A stretch of 64,000 nucleotides of DNA from contig CP136065.1 in NCBI GenBank assembly GCA_032622095.1, positions 68,661,675 through 68,725,674 on the forward strand. Reading direction: 5' to 3'. The DNA comes from Siphonodentalium dalli. Lineage: Eukaryota > Mollusca > Scaphopoda > Gadilida > Siphonodentaliidae. The first letter of the stretch is position 1. Each line of letters opens with the position of its first letter. Made by a program: the position numbers and the translations under genes. Shown here in pieces: positions 32,697-44,840 of this stretch. Below the pieces are notes generated by a model. That model saw only the letters and a program-made list of their open reading frames with translations, did no database searches and was not told the origin of the DNA.

Positions 32697-33097
32697 AGGT
32701 ACACAATCCGATTCGATGTTTCATGTATCATCAGACTCCAACAACAACAACAACAACATTTTTTTTAAAGACTCTTTAGTTATCAAAATCGATTATACTT
32801 ACCAAAAAATAATAAATAATAAATACCTCTGTCGACTCTAGTATAAAATATTCCAAAACGTGTTATATATTAACATTTTGTTCAACGCAATTGAGCATCG
32901 AGAGTATGTCGGTCGGCTCGTCGTATAATTGCTAGGCCGCCAAATATTCCAGATAGTTAAAAATAACCAGATTTCAAAAATCGATATCTGATCACTTTGA
33001 ACTTTGAATGGTGGGTTTCTCGAATCGAATCAAATATGGTTTACCCCAGAAGCCAAAGAAATAGTAATTTAGGAGCGTTAATTCGGATTATTTATCT
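32697..33097. mobile_element. TTAA-type MITE upstream of HSP70
   Basis: AGGTACACAATCCG ... TTCGGATTATTTATCT then TTAA; homologous to 9534-9918. It ends about 130 bp before the first heat-shock motif, so it forms the distal promoter region. Confidence 0.65.
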
Positions 33098-33230
33098 TTA
33101 ATTTTAATACTACCAATCTTCCTCGTACAATAAAGCACCAGGTTGTAATAAGCTATACATTCCATAAGACTCATTCATCAACAATGAATGTATAATAAGA
33201 CGGGGTCGCCGCATATTTTACATGGCTCTG

Positions 33231-33270
33231 TTCCAGACTTACTCATCAAAGCATCTCGAACATTCTGGCG
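33231..33270 (+). promoter_or_regulatory. Heat-shock element(s) of HSP70
   Basis: The core at 33253-33270 reads ATCtcGAAcaTTCtgGcg: two perfect alternating 5-bp HSF units (GAA, TTC) with weaker flanking units. A second partial site, TTCcaGActT, is at 33231-33240. Distance to the TATA box (about 12 bp) is as in animal hsp70 promoters. The role is inferred from motif and position. Confidence 0.7.
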
Positions 33271-33276
33271 CTCTGT

Positions 33277-33283
33277 TATATAG
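33277..33283 (+). promoter_or_regulatory. TATA box of HSP70
   Basis: TATATAG just downstream of the heat-shock element. A start site near 33305-33313 would give a 5' leader of about 430 nt, if no intron lies in it. Confidence 0.65.
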
Positions 33284-33744
33284 AGTGTTATCGCGAACGG
33301 CGGGTAGAATTTTTGAACAGTGTACGATAGTGTACCCGCTAGTGTAAAATAATAGAGTGCATAAGTGAATGCTGCATTGATAATTCTACCCGTGAATGAA
33401 TTTCTGTTCTATCAATCCTGTATAAAGTGAACTGGAAATATTGTGCTGGAGAATAAAATTTGCAAACTCTCTCAGTGTCACTATTCTAGTGTGAGTCTAC
33501 ATATATATAGATAACAGTTACTGTAGTAGACATCGGATCGTTTGATTGATAACTGAACTTACTTGTGCTCAACTTCTATGACATTTGGGACTTGTGTGAA
33601 TAATTCCGTCTACTACTCTTTCGCCTTATATCTGATATATCGGAAACAAAACAGCCGATATAACTTGGACATTGAATTAAACTTTGACTGAGTTGTCCGG
33701 TTACTGAACTTATTTGGAATTTCCTCCGCTGTCATTCACCAAAC

Positions 33745-35631
33745 ATGGTTGCTGTCGGAATCGATCTGGGAACAACTTATTCCTGTGTCGGAGCCTTCCA
33801 ACATGGAAAGGTTGAGATCATCGCTAATGATCAAGGAAACAGGACCACGCCCAGCTATGTGGCCTTCACCGACAACGAACGGTTAATAGGCGAGGCGGCG
33901 AAAAACCAAGTCGCCATGAATCCAACCAATTCGGTGTTCGACGCCAAACGATTAATCGGTAGAAAATTCACTGATAAAACTGTTCAAGATGACATGAAAA
34001 ACTGGTCATTTAAAGTCGTGAATGTCAGCAGTAAACCAATGATCGAAGTTGAGTTCAAAGGTGAAGTGAAGAAACTGTCTGCTGAAGAGGTTAGTTCCAT
34101 GATTTTAGTGAAAATGAAGGAAACGGCCGAAGCTTATCTAGGTCAGAAGGTCAAAGACGCTGTAGTTACAGTACCAGCCTATTTCAACGACTCGCAGCGA
34201 CAGGCGACCAAGGATGCAGGCATGATATCCGGTCTAAATGTTATGAGAATTATTAACGAGCCAACTGCGGCAGCCCTCGCTTATGGTTTGGACAAAAACT
34301 TAAAAGGTGAGAAAAATATCCTGGTTTACGATTTGGGCGGCGGTACATTCGATGTCTCTATCCTGGCCATCGCTGAAGGTTCCGTGTTCGAAGTGAGATC
34401 AACAGCAGGCGACACCCATCTTGGTGGAGAAGATTTCGACAATAGAATGCTTAACCATTTCGCCGAGGAGTTTAAACGGAAGTACAAGAAGGATATCTCC
34501 AAGAACCAGCGGGCGATTCGAAGACTGAGGACGGCATGTGAACGCGCTAAGAGAACTCTGTCCAGCAGTTCTGAAGCAAGTCTGGAGATTGACTCTCTCT
34601 TCGAAGGAATCGATTTCTACACCAAGATCACGCGTGCGCGGTTCGAAGATTTATGCGCCGATCTGTTCCGAATGACAATGGAACCGGTCGAAAAAGCTCT
34701 AAACGATGCCAAAATAGATAAATCGAAAATTGATGACATCGTTCTTGTTGGAGGGTCGACAAGGATTCCGAAAATTCAAAAACTGCTACAGGATTTCATG
34801 AACGGTAAGGAACTCAACAAATCGATTAACCCCGACGAAGCCGTCGCATATGGTGCCGCCGTTCAGGCCGCGGTGTTGTCAGGTGACACTAGTGACGTCA
34901 TCAAGGACGTTCTTCTGGTTGACGTTGCTCCTTTGTCGCTCGGCATTGAGACCGCTGGAGGAGTGATGACGAAACTGATTGAGAGGAACACGAGAATCCC
35001 CACCAGGACTTCTAACACGTTCACGACTTACTCTGATAATCAATCCGGCGTTGGTGTTCAAGTTTTCGAAGGCGAAAGAGCTATGACAAAAGACAATAAC
35101 TCATTAGGTCGCTTCGAATTGAACGGTATACCCCCAGCACCGCGCGGTGTTCCTCAGATCGACGTCCAATTCGATATAGATGCAAACGGTATTCTAAATG
35201 TTGCGGCCTCTGAAAAAAGTACCGGCAAAACAAACAAGATCACCATCACTAATGACAAGGGGAGACTTAGTAAGGAAGAGATCGATAAAATGGTGTCCGA
35301 CGCGGAGAAATACAGCGATGACGACGAGAAGCAGCGGCAGCGCATCGTAAGCAGGAACTCGCTCGAGCACTACGTGTTCTCTGTGAAACAAGCGGCGAGT
35401 GACGCGGGCGACAAACTGCCACAGGATGATAAAGACACTGTCAACCGCCAGGCGGAAGATGTTCTCAAGTGGTTAGATGCGAACATGCTGGCGGAGAAAG
35501 ATGAGTTCGATTTTAAATTGCAGGAGTTGCAAAAATTGTGTACACCTATAATGACAAAACTACATGGTTCCGGACAACAGGGTGGTAAGGGAGGTAAGGC
35601 CGGTGGTCCAACTGTTGAAGAAGTTGATTAG
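33745..35631 (+). CDS. HSP70: Cytosolic inducible-type HSP70, intronless
   Basis: ATP-dependent protein-folding chaperone of cytosol and nucleus. The 628-residue frame has all three HSP70 family signatures: [12 protein letters not shown] at residue 5, [13 protein letters not shown] near 195, and [15 protein letters not shown] near 335. A bipartite basic stretch ([19 protein letters not shown]) lies near 245. Residues 1-383 are the ATPase domain, the linker is [12 protein letters not shown], then comes the substrate-binding domain and a short Gly-rich tail ending EEVD, the cytosolic co-chaperone motif. The tail is shorter than in many HSP70s (about 640-655 residues) and GGMP repeats are absent. 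The start context CAAACATGG is good. The lack of introns and the upstream HSE plus TATA fit a stress-inducible copy. No disruption is seen. Confidence 0.97.
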   Translation: MVAVGIDLGTTYSCVGAFQHGKVEIIANDQGNRTTPSYVAFTDNERLIGEAAKNQVAMNPTNSVFDAKRLIGRKFTDKTVQDDMKNWSFKVVNVSSKPMIEVEFKGEVKKLSAEEVSSMILVKMKETAEAYLGQKVKDAVVTVPAYFNDSQRQATKDAGMISGLNVMRIINEPTAAALAYGLDKNLKGEKNILVYDLGGGTFDVSILAIAEGSVFEVRSTAGDTHLGGEDFDNRMLNHFAEEFKRKYKKDISKNQRAIRRLRTACERAKRTLSSSSEASLEIDSLFEGIDFYTKITRARFEDLCADLFRMTMEPVEKALNDAKIDKSKIDDIVLVGGSTRIPKIQKLLQDFMNGKELNKSINPDEAVAYGAAVQAAVLSGDTSDVIKDVLLVDVAPLSLGIETAGGVMTKLIERNTRIPTRTSNTFTTYSDNQSGVGVQVFEGERAMTKDNNSLGRFELNGIPPAPRGVPQIDVQFDIDANGILNVAASEKSTGKTNKITITNDKGRLSKEEIDKMVSDAEKYSDDDEKQRQRIVSRNSLEHYVFSVKQAASDAGDKLPQDDKDTVNRQAEDVLKWLDANMLAEKDEFDFKLQELQKLCTPIMTKLHGSGQQGGKGGKAGGPTVEEVD

Positions 35632-35925
35632 ATATGACTGTTTAGTTGTGCATTAGATTGGACGTAGCTATATATTGTACGCAATTGGGTTGAATTTGCC
35701 AATCTGCAAACAATTCATACCACGAGTCTCTATTTTGAATACATCCTTGGTACGCTGGCCTGACCACTGCCAACACGTACACATAATGTGAGGAAAGCTC
35801 TCATTTTTAATTTAGACGTTTGTCGGTTGCAATTCATTCTACGTTCTTCTGAGAAACCGAACTGCCCATATTCATTTGAAAATTGACTAGTCAATCAGAG
35901 TGAATTGTAATCAACAAAACCCTGA

Positions 35926-35931
35926 AATAAA
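35926..35931 (+). terminator. Poly(A) signal of HSP70
   Basis: AATAAA (followed by a second AATAAAA) about 295 nt after the HSP70 stop; the most likely cleavage signal. Confidence 0.6.
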
Positions 35932-36900
35932 AATAAAAATGTTAGATTTAATTACGAATATACGTGATGGTAGCGGTCAGATCAGCATAGCGAGGGACTG
36001 AACTCTGCCTTGCAGTTTGCATGGTTTATAATATTTACCAATACAAATAGTTTCAAAATACAATCCACTTTGAAATAAAATATCAGAATTTTATATTTTT
36101 ATGAACTTTTAGAAATGTCAATCCAGCGTGCATCTGCATGTAGTTCTTATGAAGAAGAATAATTATTTTAACGCGCAGGTTATTCATTAAACTCGACAGA
36201 AGATATATGGGCCGGATTGTGTCGAAATCCGCTATACTGGTAGTATACCGTACACAGCCCTCTGCTATGTTTAATTTGTTATCTGGCTAAACTATTAATG
36301 TCGCTTAATTTCGTTTCTACATATGAGTGCTTCGTCGTTAAACAGCTTTATATTTATGTTATTTATTACTTTTACTTATCTGTTTCTATATTTGAGTTTC
36401 ATCAAATATCAATGATGTGACAGTGCTGTCACGATGAGAGTTTTTTTCGTTCTATGTGTTAGATTTTTATTTAACTGTTATGTTATAATTTACTTTAAAT
36501 ATTTCGTCTTTCTTAGTTCACTTGCTTATTTTGATTCGTTGATGTTTTTGCAAACCAAGGGAATGTGAGTTCATATAACAGCAGCCCTGTACATAAATGC
36601 ATCCCACGGATACATCTACAAATACATATGACTAGTATCTTAGCTACACTCGCCGCGACCATGTGGATATGGGCGTGGCTAAATGTTCTCCGTCGTGTGT
36701 GTCTGTCTTAGAACTTTCATCAAACATACTCCCCCATCCCGTTGGTTCACATTCAGAATTCCTAGGTCCGTGAAATCCCATTCGCACACACTTTGGTTGG
36801 CATTACATTTTACCCATGATACCGGCTAAATGGCTGTAAATATTCCAACAGACTGAACTAGAATTTAACACTTTCTGTACTAAAAACTAATTATATAACA
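35932..36900. other. Intergenic 3' of HSP70, nothing recognised
   Basis: AT-rich sequence without a supported gene or clear repeat. Confidence 0.4.
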
Positions 36901-36911
36901 AGTAGTTATCT

Positions 36912-37100
36912 TGGGAAATGTTCAGATAATAACTTCAACAAACGACCATCGATTGTTTTACTTATTATTTGAACATGTCTCACTACAGAGTAATCATTCT
37001 GCACTAATTGTAGTATCTTTTCATCTGGCTGTCGTCTGCTGATTTATCCTGAGCACCCCTCCAAGTGAATAATAGACCATTTCAATGTATACCTTTATAA
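36912..37100. mobile_element. Family A fragment
   Basis: GGGAAATGTTCAGATAATAA, TTCAACAAACGACC..., GCTGTCGTCTGCTG, GCACCCCTCCAAGTGAATAA and TAGACCAT match the right arm of 482-2083. Confidence 0.6.
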
Positions 37101-37206
37101 TTGAATGGGGGTAAACCATTTTGCACAGAAATGGTTGAAGTAGGATGATATTCTACTGTTGGTCTAAATGTTTGTTTCTGTCGCGCACATGTAGATCACA
37201 CAAATA

Positions 37207-38235
37207 GAATGCCGGCTGATACGGACCCTGGCTCTTACGGACCCTGGCTCATACGGACCCTGGCTTTTACGGACCACCGGCTCATACGGACCCTGGCTTA
37301 TACGGACCCTCGGCTTATACGGACCCTGGCTCATACGGACCTCAATTAAAATATACAATTTTATTTTTTATGTTTATTTAAATAAAATCAAAATACTGAC
37401 AACATACATACTGAGATAACAAAAAATCTGATGATAACAAAAATGGACCAACGTTACATCAGACGAACATTATCTAAATTGGGGCGTACAGCTTGGCGGC
37501 TTCTTTCAGTAGTTTGCTGGCAGTTATCATCATCGACGAGTAGTAGCTGTTGTGCTCTCAAGTAGAACATTCAGGTTCAATGCAGTCATTGTGGAATTAT
37601 GCCAGTCAAAAATAAATCAGTTGAATATATACCAGTTGTGTTTTTACTAACATGTTTTCATAACAAATCAAACTCAGTGGATTCATACTAATCACCATTC
37701 ACTGACCATTCATCATCGCGTGTCTGTTTATAAAACAATATAAGGGATCACACACGAGTGTGTATACAAGGGACAATAAATCAGTTGAAACAAGTTGTGT
37801 TTTTACTAACATGTTTTCGTAACAAATCAAACTCAGTGGATTCATCCTCATCACCATTCACTGACCATTTATCACCGCGTGTCTGTTTATACAACGACAT
37901 AAAGGGATCACACGCGCGTGTTTATACAACGATGAAGAGATTAATTAACGCGATTCAATAAATGCTTTTTCAAGCCAGAACATCACCGAAATTCTCAATT
38001 AATACAGATATATGTGTGAAAATACAATAATAATTATATATTAAATTCATAAATATAAATTTGAAAAAAATCGGTTAAATTCATAAATATAAGTTTGAAA
38101 ATTACATATTTTAATTGAGGTCCGTATGAGCCGGGGTCCGTATAAGCCAGGGTCCGTATCAGCCGGTGGTCCGTATAAGCCAGGGTCCGTAAGAGCCAGG
38201 GTCCGTAAGAGCCAGGGTCCGTATAAGCCGCATAC
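37207..38235. mobile_element. Fold-back element with minisatellite TIRs
   Basis: 1029 bp flanked by the 10-bp direct repeat CACACAAATA (37197-37206 and 38236-38245). The left TIR is about eight 16-bp units of GGCTCATACGGACCCT; the right TIR is about seven units of the complement. Unique TIR parts continue inward (CTCAATTAAAATAT). The interior has a two-copy 165-bp direct repeat (37612-37781, 37782-37935) and no transposase. Confidence 0.8.
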
Positions 38236-38245
38236 CACACAAATA

Positions 38246-40790
38246 TTATCAGTCAGCCTCTTCTGGGTTTACAGCCCGTCTTTGTGTTCCAGTACACAGA
38301 GAAGAGATTTAAATGCAGAGGAGGCAGTTTGATTACAGGAATATATACTATTTTTGTTATACATGTACATTTATAGGCCTATTACTTGAATGCAACCCTG
38401 CTCATGGGTTATAATGCTGTATCAACCACAGAAGACAAAAGGAAATCAAATATAAAACTACCAGCAACTTCTTAGCACGAGCTATGGTCTGTGGAATCGA
38501 GGCTATGGTGCTTACATAGTAACTGTTGGTTTCTTTTCGGATCATGATAACTGTCACATACAGTAATGGCAGCGTCTGAGAATTTAGATCAATTTCACGG
38601 TTGATTTCCCCGTAATAATTACGGTATTTTCTGACAGTGTATGGTGAGCTGAAATAGCCGAACATTCGCGCGGTATATATTCATATATACCGTCATCGGT
38701 ATAATATATATTTGTTCATGCAATTACCACGATCGTGTGCGTTGAGCTGTTGTAGTAATATACATTGTACTAATTAGAACTGTATCAAATCTTCATGAAA
38801 CACACACACAAAATGTCAATGTATCATCACTAATCGATTCAACGAAACTAAATCGTTCACATGTGAAATGCTAGTCTGTACGACGCTATGGCTCTGCAAC
38901 GTGCCCCCCGCTAAGACGCCCAAAATAAGAGCGATGGCAATGTTTATAGTCCGAGAACAAGTAAAGTTACATCTTAGTCTACTGTTCGTGAACGCCCACT
39001 GCTGCGGATTCGACTACAGTGACCATGCAATCATCCATGCACGACGCTATACCACGTTGATCTGACAGAGATAATATCCGTGTTCAGTGACATCACGTGC
39101 AACTTGCAGCGTGTGCTGGCTTTGCCAAATAAAGTTACCTGACTCGCATGGAAATATTTCCGCCTACACGTACATGCACGGTCATTTTGTTTAGTAGGTT
39201 TCTGTAGCATACAAAAAAAAACTTGTATAGCAGAGGAAACATACGACGCGTTCCAATTGGTTGAAAGGTCCATCGGTAAACATGCATCGCCCATTGCATT
39301 GATACACCAATGTTGTTGATAAAAGCTGATAACACTCATTATCACTATCCGACATAGACACGTCGAGTGGGAAGTCTTATCAATGGAGCTAATCGAAAAT
39401 AACCGATACCTTATGCACCCCTCGCTCGTTGTGCGATAACAGTGATGTTATTCTCCCGCTCGGTAGCCCCCAATAAAAACAAGTACGCAATATATCGAGT
39501 ACGTTTTAATCACATTTACTCCATCACCTCCTACGACAGGGCGAAATAACGTCGCAATAAACAGAACGAACATTACAATATAGACAAATTTTGTTCTCAT
39601 ACCAATTATAAATATCGCATGTACATATAGCATATGTTATTGTCAATATCGTACGCCTTGTTGGTAAACAAAAGCCATATTATCATACAGTGCAGTGCAC
39701 ACAGAGTGTGCGATACGCAAAACACTGAACACTTGGGAGATCCCCCTAGATAAAATTTGGTTAATTGTTTTTTTACATCAGTACGATATAGCGCTCGCTA
39801 ATCTGCCACTCAAGATTTCTGGGTTCAATTAAAATTGTGTTATCGTGAATCACTTCCCAAAAAATCCCTTTTATTTCAAAAGTATAACCTACACCCAAGG
39901 CAATCATGCCTTTAATAGCGTGAAGTATTGAAACAATTACAAAAGGTCACCAGGAACGGGATCGTAGAATTGTGTCAGACCTAATTTGACAACAATACTT
40001 TCACAAGACAGTGATCGCCTGGTGCAGTCATATACCAATCAGCACTAGTTATCAAATGACCATGCCTTATATTTTAAGTGATGAAAGTTCTGATGGAGCA
40101 AAATATAAATAAATAATAAGAACACTGTCCAAACAATGATTGTTCTTTGCACTTCTTTGAATATATGCCTCAATAATGTAATTACATGCATCACCAGCTG
40201 CTGGCATCGCGGCGGAAATATGTCACGCCGACTTTGTATTGCACCGAGTTACATGCTACAGTAATGCAAGAGCGAGGCAAGCTGTGTCAGAAATAAGACA
40301 GCGACATGTGCAGAGCTGGAAGAGAGCCAGAGTGTTTATTTTGAATAGAAATAGGAGTAATCACGATACACCCGAATCATCACAAAGCGTTGATCCAAAA
40401 CAGGAATGCTGGAACAGTCTGGTGCATTATCTATTGGCTTCGGCGATTTGGCAGAATCTGCACATCACATAAATTTTCTTGGAGAATTTGGCATCGCGTC
40501 AATCTATCAATGTAAACAGATTCGCTTGGATTCGCTGACATGTTCTGGGTCACGTTGACTGACTCATTAGAGCAGCTGAGTTCGTGGATGCCGCGTGCGG
40601 CACAGCTGGATCAGCCAGTCGCAGACATACCAGTATATTAAGATGCGGGGGGGGGGAGGTGCATATGGGATGGGGTTCTAGGCGAATCTGGCATCGCAAA
40701 CGAAAAAAAATGGTTTGCATGCTATATATAACTTATATACGGAACCAAATAAGTTCGACCAGTGAGATGATGACTACAGCTATATTCAGC
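38246..40790. other. Intergenic, no gene supported
   Basis: Only short open frames without recognisable domains. An imperfect palindrome GGTATATATTCATATATACC is at about 38672-38691. Confidence 0.4.
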
Positions 40791-40796
40791 CACACA

Positions 40797-40958
40797 TATG
40801 TTACTATGAGACTGCCATGGAGATGACGTATGTTACTATGAGACTATCATTGAGATGACATATATGTTACTATGAGACTGTTATGGAGATGACATATGTT
40901 ACTATGAGACTGCCATGGAGATGACATATGTTACTATGCGACTGTCATGGAGACGACT
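40797..40958. repeat. 33-bp tandem repeat, 5 copies
   Basis: Unit ATGTTACTATGAGACTGCCA TGGAGATGACAT repeated five times with slight variation. Confidence 0.85.
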
Positions 40959-41403
40959 GCACCTATAGTCTTGGCGATAACAGTCAGACGTGTTCACGTT
41001 TATATATACAAATCGGCCCATAGTTTATCAATACTAGTCTGTTGGGAGGACAAGCTGCGACCACTAGTACATTTCATTGGGTTCAATCAAAATAAGATCT
41101 TCGTGTGCATGTAAATCCCATTCACACACTGTCTGCATACTGTTGATCTGTTATCAATCTGGCTATGATAGAGAACTATGGGTATGCGGCATGCGATTGT
41201 TAGACATGCACGTGTGGTCATGTGTGCTTAGACGCATTTGGATAATCATAACCATTACATATATGAACTGGCCTCCAAATAATTTTTACGGGTATCACTC
41301 TTCTTTCGAAACGAAGAAATACTTCCTCTTTGTCACAACCGGAAATTCTGCTATAGCATTTCATTACCTGGCCAAATGTGAAGGATGAGAAAATAATGCG
41401 TGG

Positions 41404-41547
41404 TGAATTGCTATTAGGAATGACTGGGAGATCAATTGGGGTCATTGGATTTCAAACGAGGGAATCACACGAACTTTGTTTAATAACTCTGCCGGTCAAA
41501 ACCAATTACCCCAATCGATCTATATCAGTCATTCCTTATAATCATAT
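41404..41547. mobile_element. Small fold-back MITE
   Basis: Arms 41404-41440 and 41508-41545 pair: AGGAATGACTGGGAGATC, AATTGGGGTCATTGG against CCAATTACCCCAATCGATCT, ATCAGTCATTCCTTAT. Confidence 0.6.
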
Positions 41548-41840
41548 ATCACTGGTATAATACCAGGCAAGCTTTATGTGACTTTGTTGAAGCAATTTTT
41601 ATTTGCATCGCTTAAGTACATGTGCAATCATGGAACTTCTCCAGTGTAATCAAGTCAATGTTTATTGCGATATCGACACACAACTATATCATAGAATTTC
41701 GAGTTGGGACCACCACTACCGTGAAATGGATTATTAAGGAACAAGTATTAACAAAGAAATATATCCCCCTGCGTTGTTTGTTCAATGTTATAAAAGTCCC
41801 CGTCAGAACGTTTCCAGGTTTTGAATTATGTAATATGATA

Positions 41841-41962
41841 CAGTAATGCCCTCTCGGCGAGAGCTTTCTGATGAATGGCAACAAGCCATATTTCCGACTA
41901 AATCCTGAAAAATTACCCATATTCTGCTGTGGTTAAGTGGTCAATTACTTTGGGCATTACTG
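41841..41962. mobile_element. Tc1/mariner-type MITE (family D) copy 1
   Basis: CAGTAATGCCC...GGGCATTACTG flanked by TA on each side (41839-41840, 41963-41964). Internal text TGAATGGCAACAAGCCATAT, TTCCGACTAAATCCTGAAAA and TTCTGCTGTGGTTAAG is shared with three other copies. Confidence 0.75.
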
Positions 41963-42814
41963 TATATACGGTCGTAGCCAGAGTAGAGATTCATGACATG
42001 GTCTAGCAGTGTATGATATAATATTTTAACTATACTCACGTGTCCAATTCTCAGAACATTCGCCGTTTCTAACAAATCTTTACAAGAAATCCAACAAGAC
42101 CATGCAGCGTTGTCGAATTATAAGACCAGATTAATTGACAATTATCCATAAGAATTAGACGGCTAGATGGAGTTTTCAACATTGATCTCAATGACTGAAT
42201 CATTTCGTCGAAACATCTGCGACAATTTGTAAGACTCAGTGTATTTAAACTCTGATTATCGTTTAGGTATACCGTACCGTGCGAGAATGGTGGTCATGTG
42301 GTGTCCTGCGAACCTGAGCAAAATCATCATTAAATTCACTCGATGTGAATGACAGTGAATCTATTATGTACATGTATACATAGCAACCAATTAAAGAGTC
42401 GTCGCTTTCCGAACTATTACTGTATTACGCTGTCTAGTTGACTGTCATAAGTTTAAGAGTATTGACCGGGTCAGGTGTGGAATAATTTATGAGTTGATAT
42501 TATAAAGAATTCCGCAATATTTGCCCTGGAGAATATGACCCCACCATCATTACACCTCACTATATTAATGAGAACACTCATTATTGTTCTTACTCGTATT
42601 CTACCTTCAACATAAAAGACAATCTGTCCCATGTCACACTATATGCCAAAGCCTTTTAATAATGATTGTCTGCCTTCGCCGAGGCGATACCTACATATAG
42701 AGTACCATAATTATATAGCGGCAGTGTTGCCTTTGTGTACACACTATATATACATGTAGGTATATATATCACCAACATAGCAATGCACATGAATACAAAA
42801 GTGTTGGTCTTATG

Positions 42815-43105
42815 TTCAGTTGGGTACCCAGCTTTATGAAATCTCACATATAATAGCGTGATTTAATTAGTAATTGCCGTCAGTTGATTGAGAGCTTTCC
42901 GATGAATGGCAACAAGCCATATTTCCGACTAAATCCTGAAAAGTTACCCATAATTCTGCTGTGGTTAAGAAGTCGATTACTTAGAGCATTACTGTAGGTA
43001 CTGCAGATCGACTGCCCATAAAGCTGGGTACCCAAATGTAAATTTTATAAAAGCTGGGTACCCAACTGAAAGTTTGAAAAAGCTGGGTACCCAACTGAAC
43101 GAAGG
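42815..43105. repeat. AGCTGGGTACCCAACTGA repeats
   Basis: Three direct copies (43019, 43054, 43080) and one inverted copy (42817-42838) of an 18-bp word around the palindrome GGGTACCC. The inverted and direct copies surround family D MITE copy 2. Confidence 0.65.
42885..42994. mobile_element. Family D MITE copy 2 (left end lost)
   Basis: GAGAGCTTTCCGATGAATGG ... CTGTGGTTAAGAAGTCGATT ... GCATTACTG then TA. Lacks the outer left TIR. Confidence 0.7.
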
Positions 43106-43150
43106 GGGTGACAACGACCATTTCAGCCCAACGCCACCCTCAATTTCGAC

Positions 43151-43445
43151 CGGTACCCGGTGGCGCAGTTGGTAAGGTTATTACGTATATGTCTATATGA
43201 GGCCACGATGGCGACGCTGGTTCTAATCCCGATGAATGCAATTTGTGATCAACGCAAAGACAACGCAACCTGATTCGTGTATCTGAACAAGTTTTTCATT
43301 TTGCTTTCTGAGGGTCGTTGGTTTCTATGTGCAGTGGAGTGATTTCCCTGTGAAATTAATTCTCTCTGCGTGGTCTTTCCTCCACCCATAAAACTGACAA
43401 CATCGTGTTATGGCCTAGCGAATGCAACGGCGATAAAGTTAATCC
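43151..43445 (+). mobile_element. tRNA-derived SINE (full length)
   Basis: A-box-like GGTGGCGCAGTTGGTAAGG and B-box GGTTCTAATCCC about 50 nt apart, then CCTGATTCGTGTATCTGAAC, GGTTTCTATGTGCAGTGGAG, CCCTGTGAAATTAATTCTC, GTGGTCTTTCCTCCACCCAT and GGCCTAGCGAATGCAACGGC. Same module order as 14676-14950. Confidence 0.82.
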
Positions 43446-43449
43446 TTCA

Positions 43450-43625
43450 TGGTGGGAGCTGCGCTTGGGCATCATTAAAGACCATGTGCCAATGCATTAA
43501 ATGATCCTATATATGCGAGTCTCCCATATATGGAGCCTGACTTAAAAGCATGGTCAATGTAAATAGTCTAAATGTTGTTTATATAAGAGAAATGCACTGG
43601 CACATGGTTTTCGCAAAATTTCAGG
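43450..43625. mobile_element. Fold-back family C, diverged
   Basis: GGGAGCTGCGCTTGGGCATC, AAAGACCATGTGCCAATGCA, TATATATGCGAGTCTC ... ATAAGAGAAATGCACTGGCA, CATGG. It abuts the SINE. Confidence 0.55.
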
Positions 43626-43664
43626 AAGCTCTATAGTGAAAACAAACCCCAATTATATATAACT

Positions 43665-44840
43665 AGCATGTGACCCGACTTCGTCCTGGCTTTGACCTTG
43701 AATTGACCATTTTGAAGGTCAAGGTCAGGTCGGGGTAACGATTTGACTCGTCGAAATCCGTTAATTTTTTTATTTAATTTGAGTTTATTCTGCCTTTTTA
43801 ATCAAGAGAAATGATGGTACCCGTCCCGTGATGGTACCCGTCCCTAAAAGAGGTACGTTTGTGGGTACCCGTTTCAAGGTGAAGATCACCTCGGGCGGAA
43901 AAACTTACCCGATGAAAATCTCCCCCGTTCCTTGGCACCCCTTAGTACGAAGACATAAATAAGAATCACACAACACGCTCATGTTTGGATACAGACGCAC
44001 TCACGTCTGGCCACAGACATAAGAATGACACTACACACATAGGCTCTTTATCAACGACATTGCGGATGCGAACGCTCTTTAACTATCAACGCGATTAACC
44101 CCACAGTGCCAAGGACTGTCATTTTGGTGACTGAGAATGGAGAAGGAGTGCTCTGACGTTCTCAGAAGCGATGCGATGACACTTCATCTGGAATTTTACC
44201 CTTAGATAGGAAGTTTGGGCTCAATCCGTCCGGCAGTTTTCCTGGCGATAGCTAACAAACAAACAGACAGACAGAAGTCCCAAAATATATATTAGACTAG
44301 CAGGTGACCAGGTGACCCGACTTCGTCCGGGCTTTGACCTTGAATTTATCATTTGAAGGTCAATGCCATGTCGGGGTCACAATTTGACTGGTCCATGAGA
44401 GTTCCCGGACAAAAGTGGCCCTAGGTAGCAAGTTTGGACTCCATCGATAGGGCCGTTTTCGAGTCTATAACGGACACACACATACATATATATCATTTCT
44501 GGGTACCCGTTTCAAGGTGAAGGTCACCTCGGGCGGAAAAACTGACCCGATGAAAATCTCCCCCATTCATAGGAACCCCTAAGTACGAACACAGACATAA
44601 GGATCACACAACACGCTCATGTCTGGACACAGACTCTTTAACTATCACGCGATTAACCCCACAATTCCAAGACGGCGGCAGTGGGAATGGAGAATGAGTG
44701 CTCGGAGCTTCTCAAAAGCAATGCGACGACAATTCATCTTGTTTTTTACCCTTAGATATGAAGTTTGGTCGAAATCCGTCCGGCAGTTTTCCCGGCCATA
44801 GCTAACAAACAAACAGACAGAAGTCCCAAAATATATATTA
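43665..44840. mobile_element. ACTAGC...CGTCCGGGC dispersed elements, older variants
   Basis: Three units start ACTAGCATGTGACCCGACTT (43669), ACTAGCAGGTGACC (44294) or carry GGGTACCCGTTTCAAGGTGA (43862, 44500), and end AACAAACAGACAGA...AAAATATATATTAGACTAG. They are related in layout to the array that follows. Confidence 0.6.

Noticed and set aside
31600-33745. Shared bidirectional promoter for the LRR gene and HSP70
   Set aside because: The genes are divergent, but about 1.7 kb with a transposon relic and a degenerate hAT copy separates the HSP70 TATA from LRR exon 1; no evidence of sharing.
38402-38665. 87-codon minus-strand frame with a hydrophobic end
   Set aside because: No recognisable domain, no splice partners found, ends in low-complexity hydrophobic text; probably chance.
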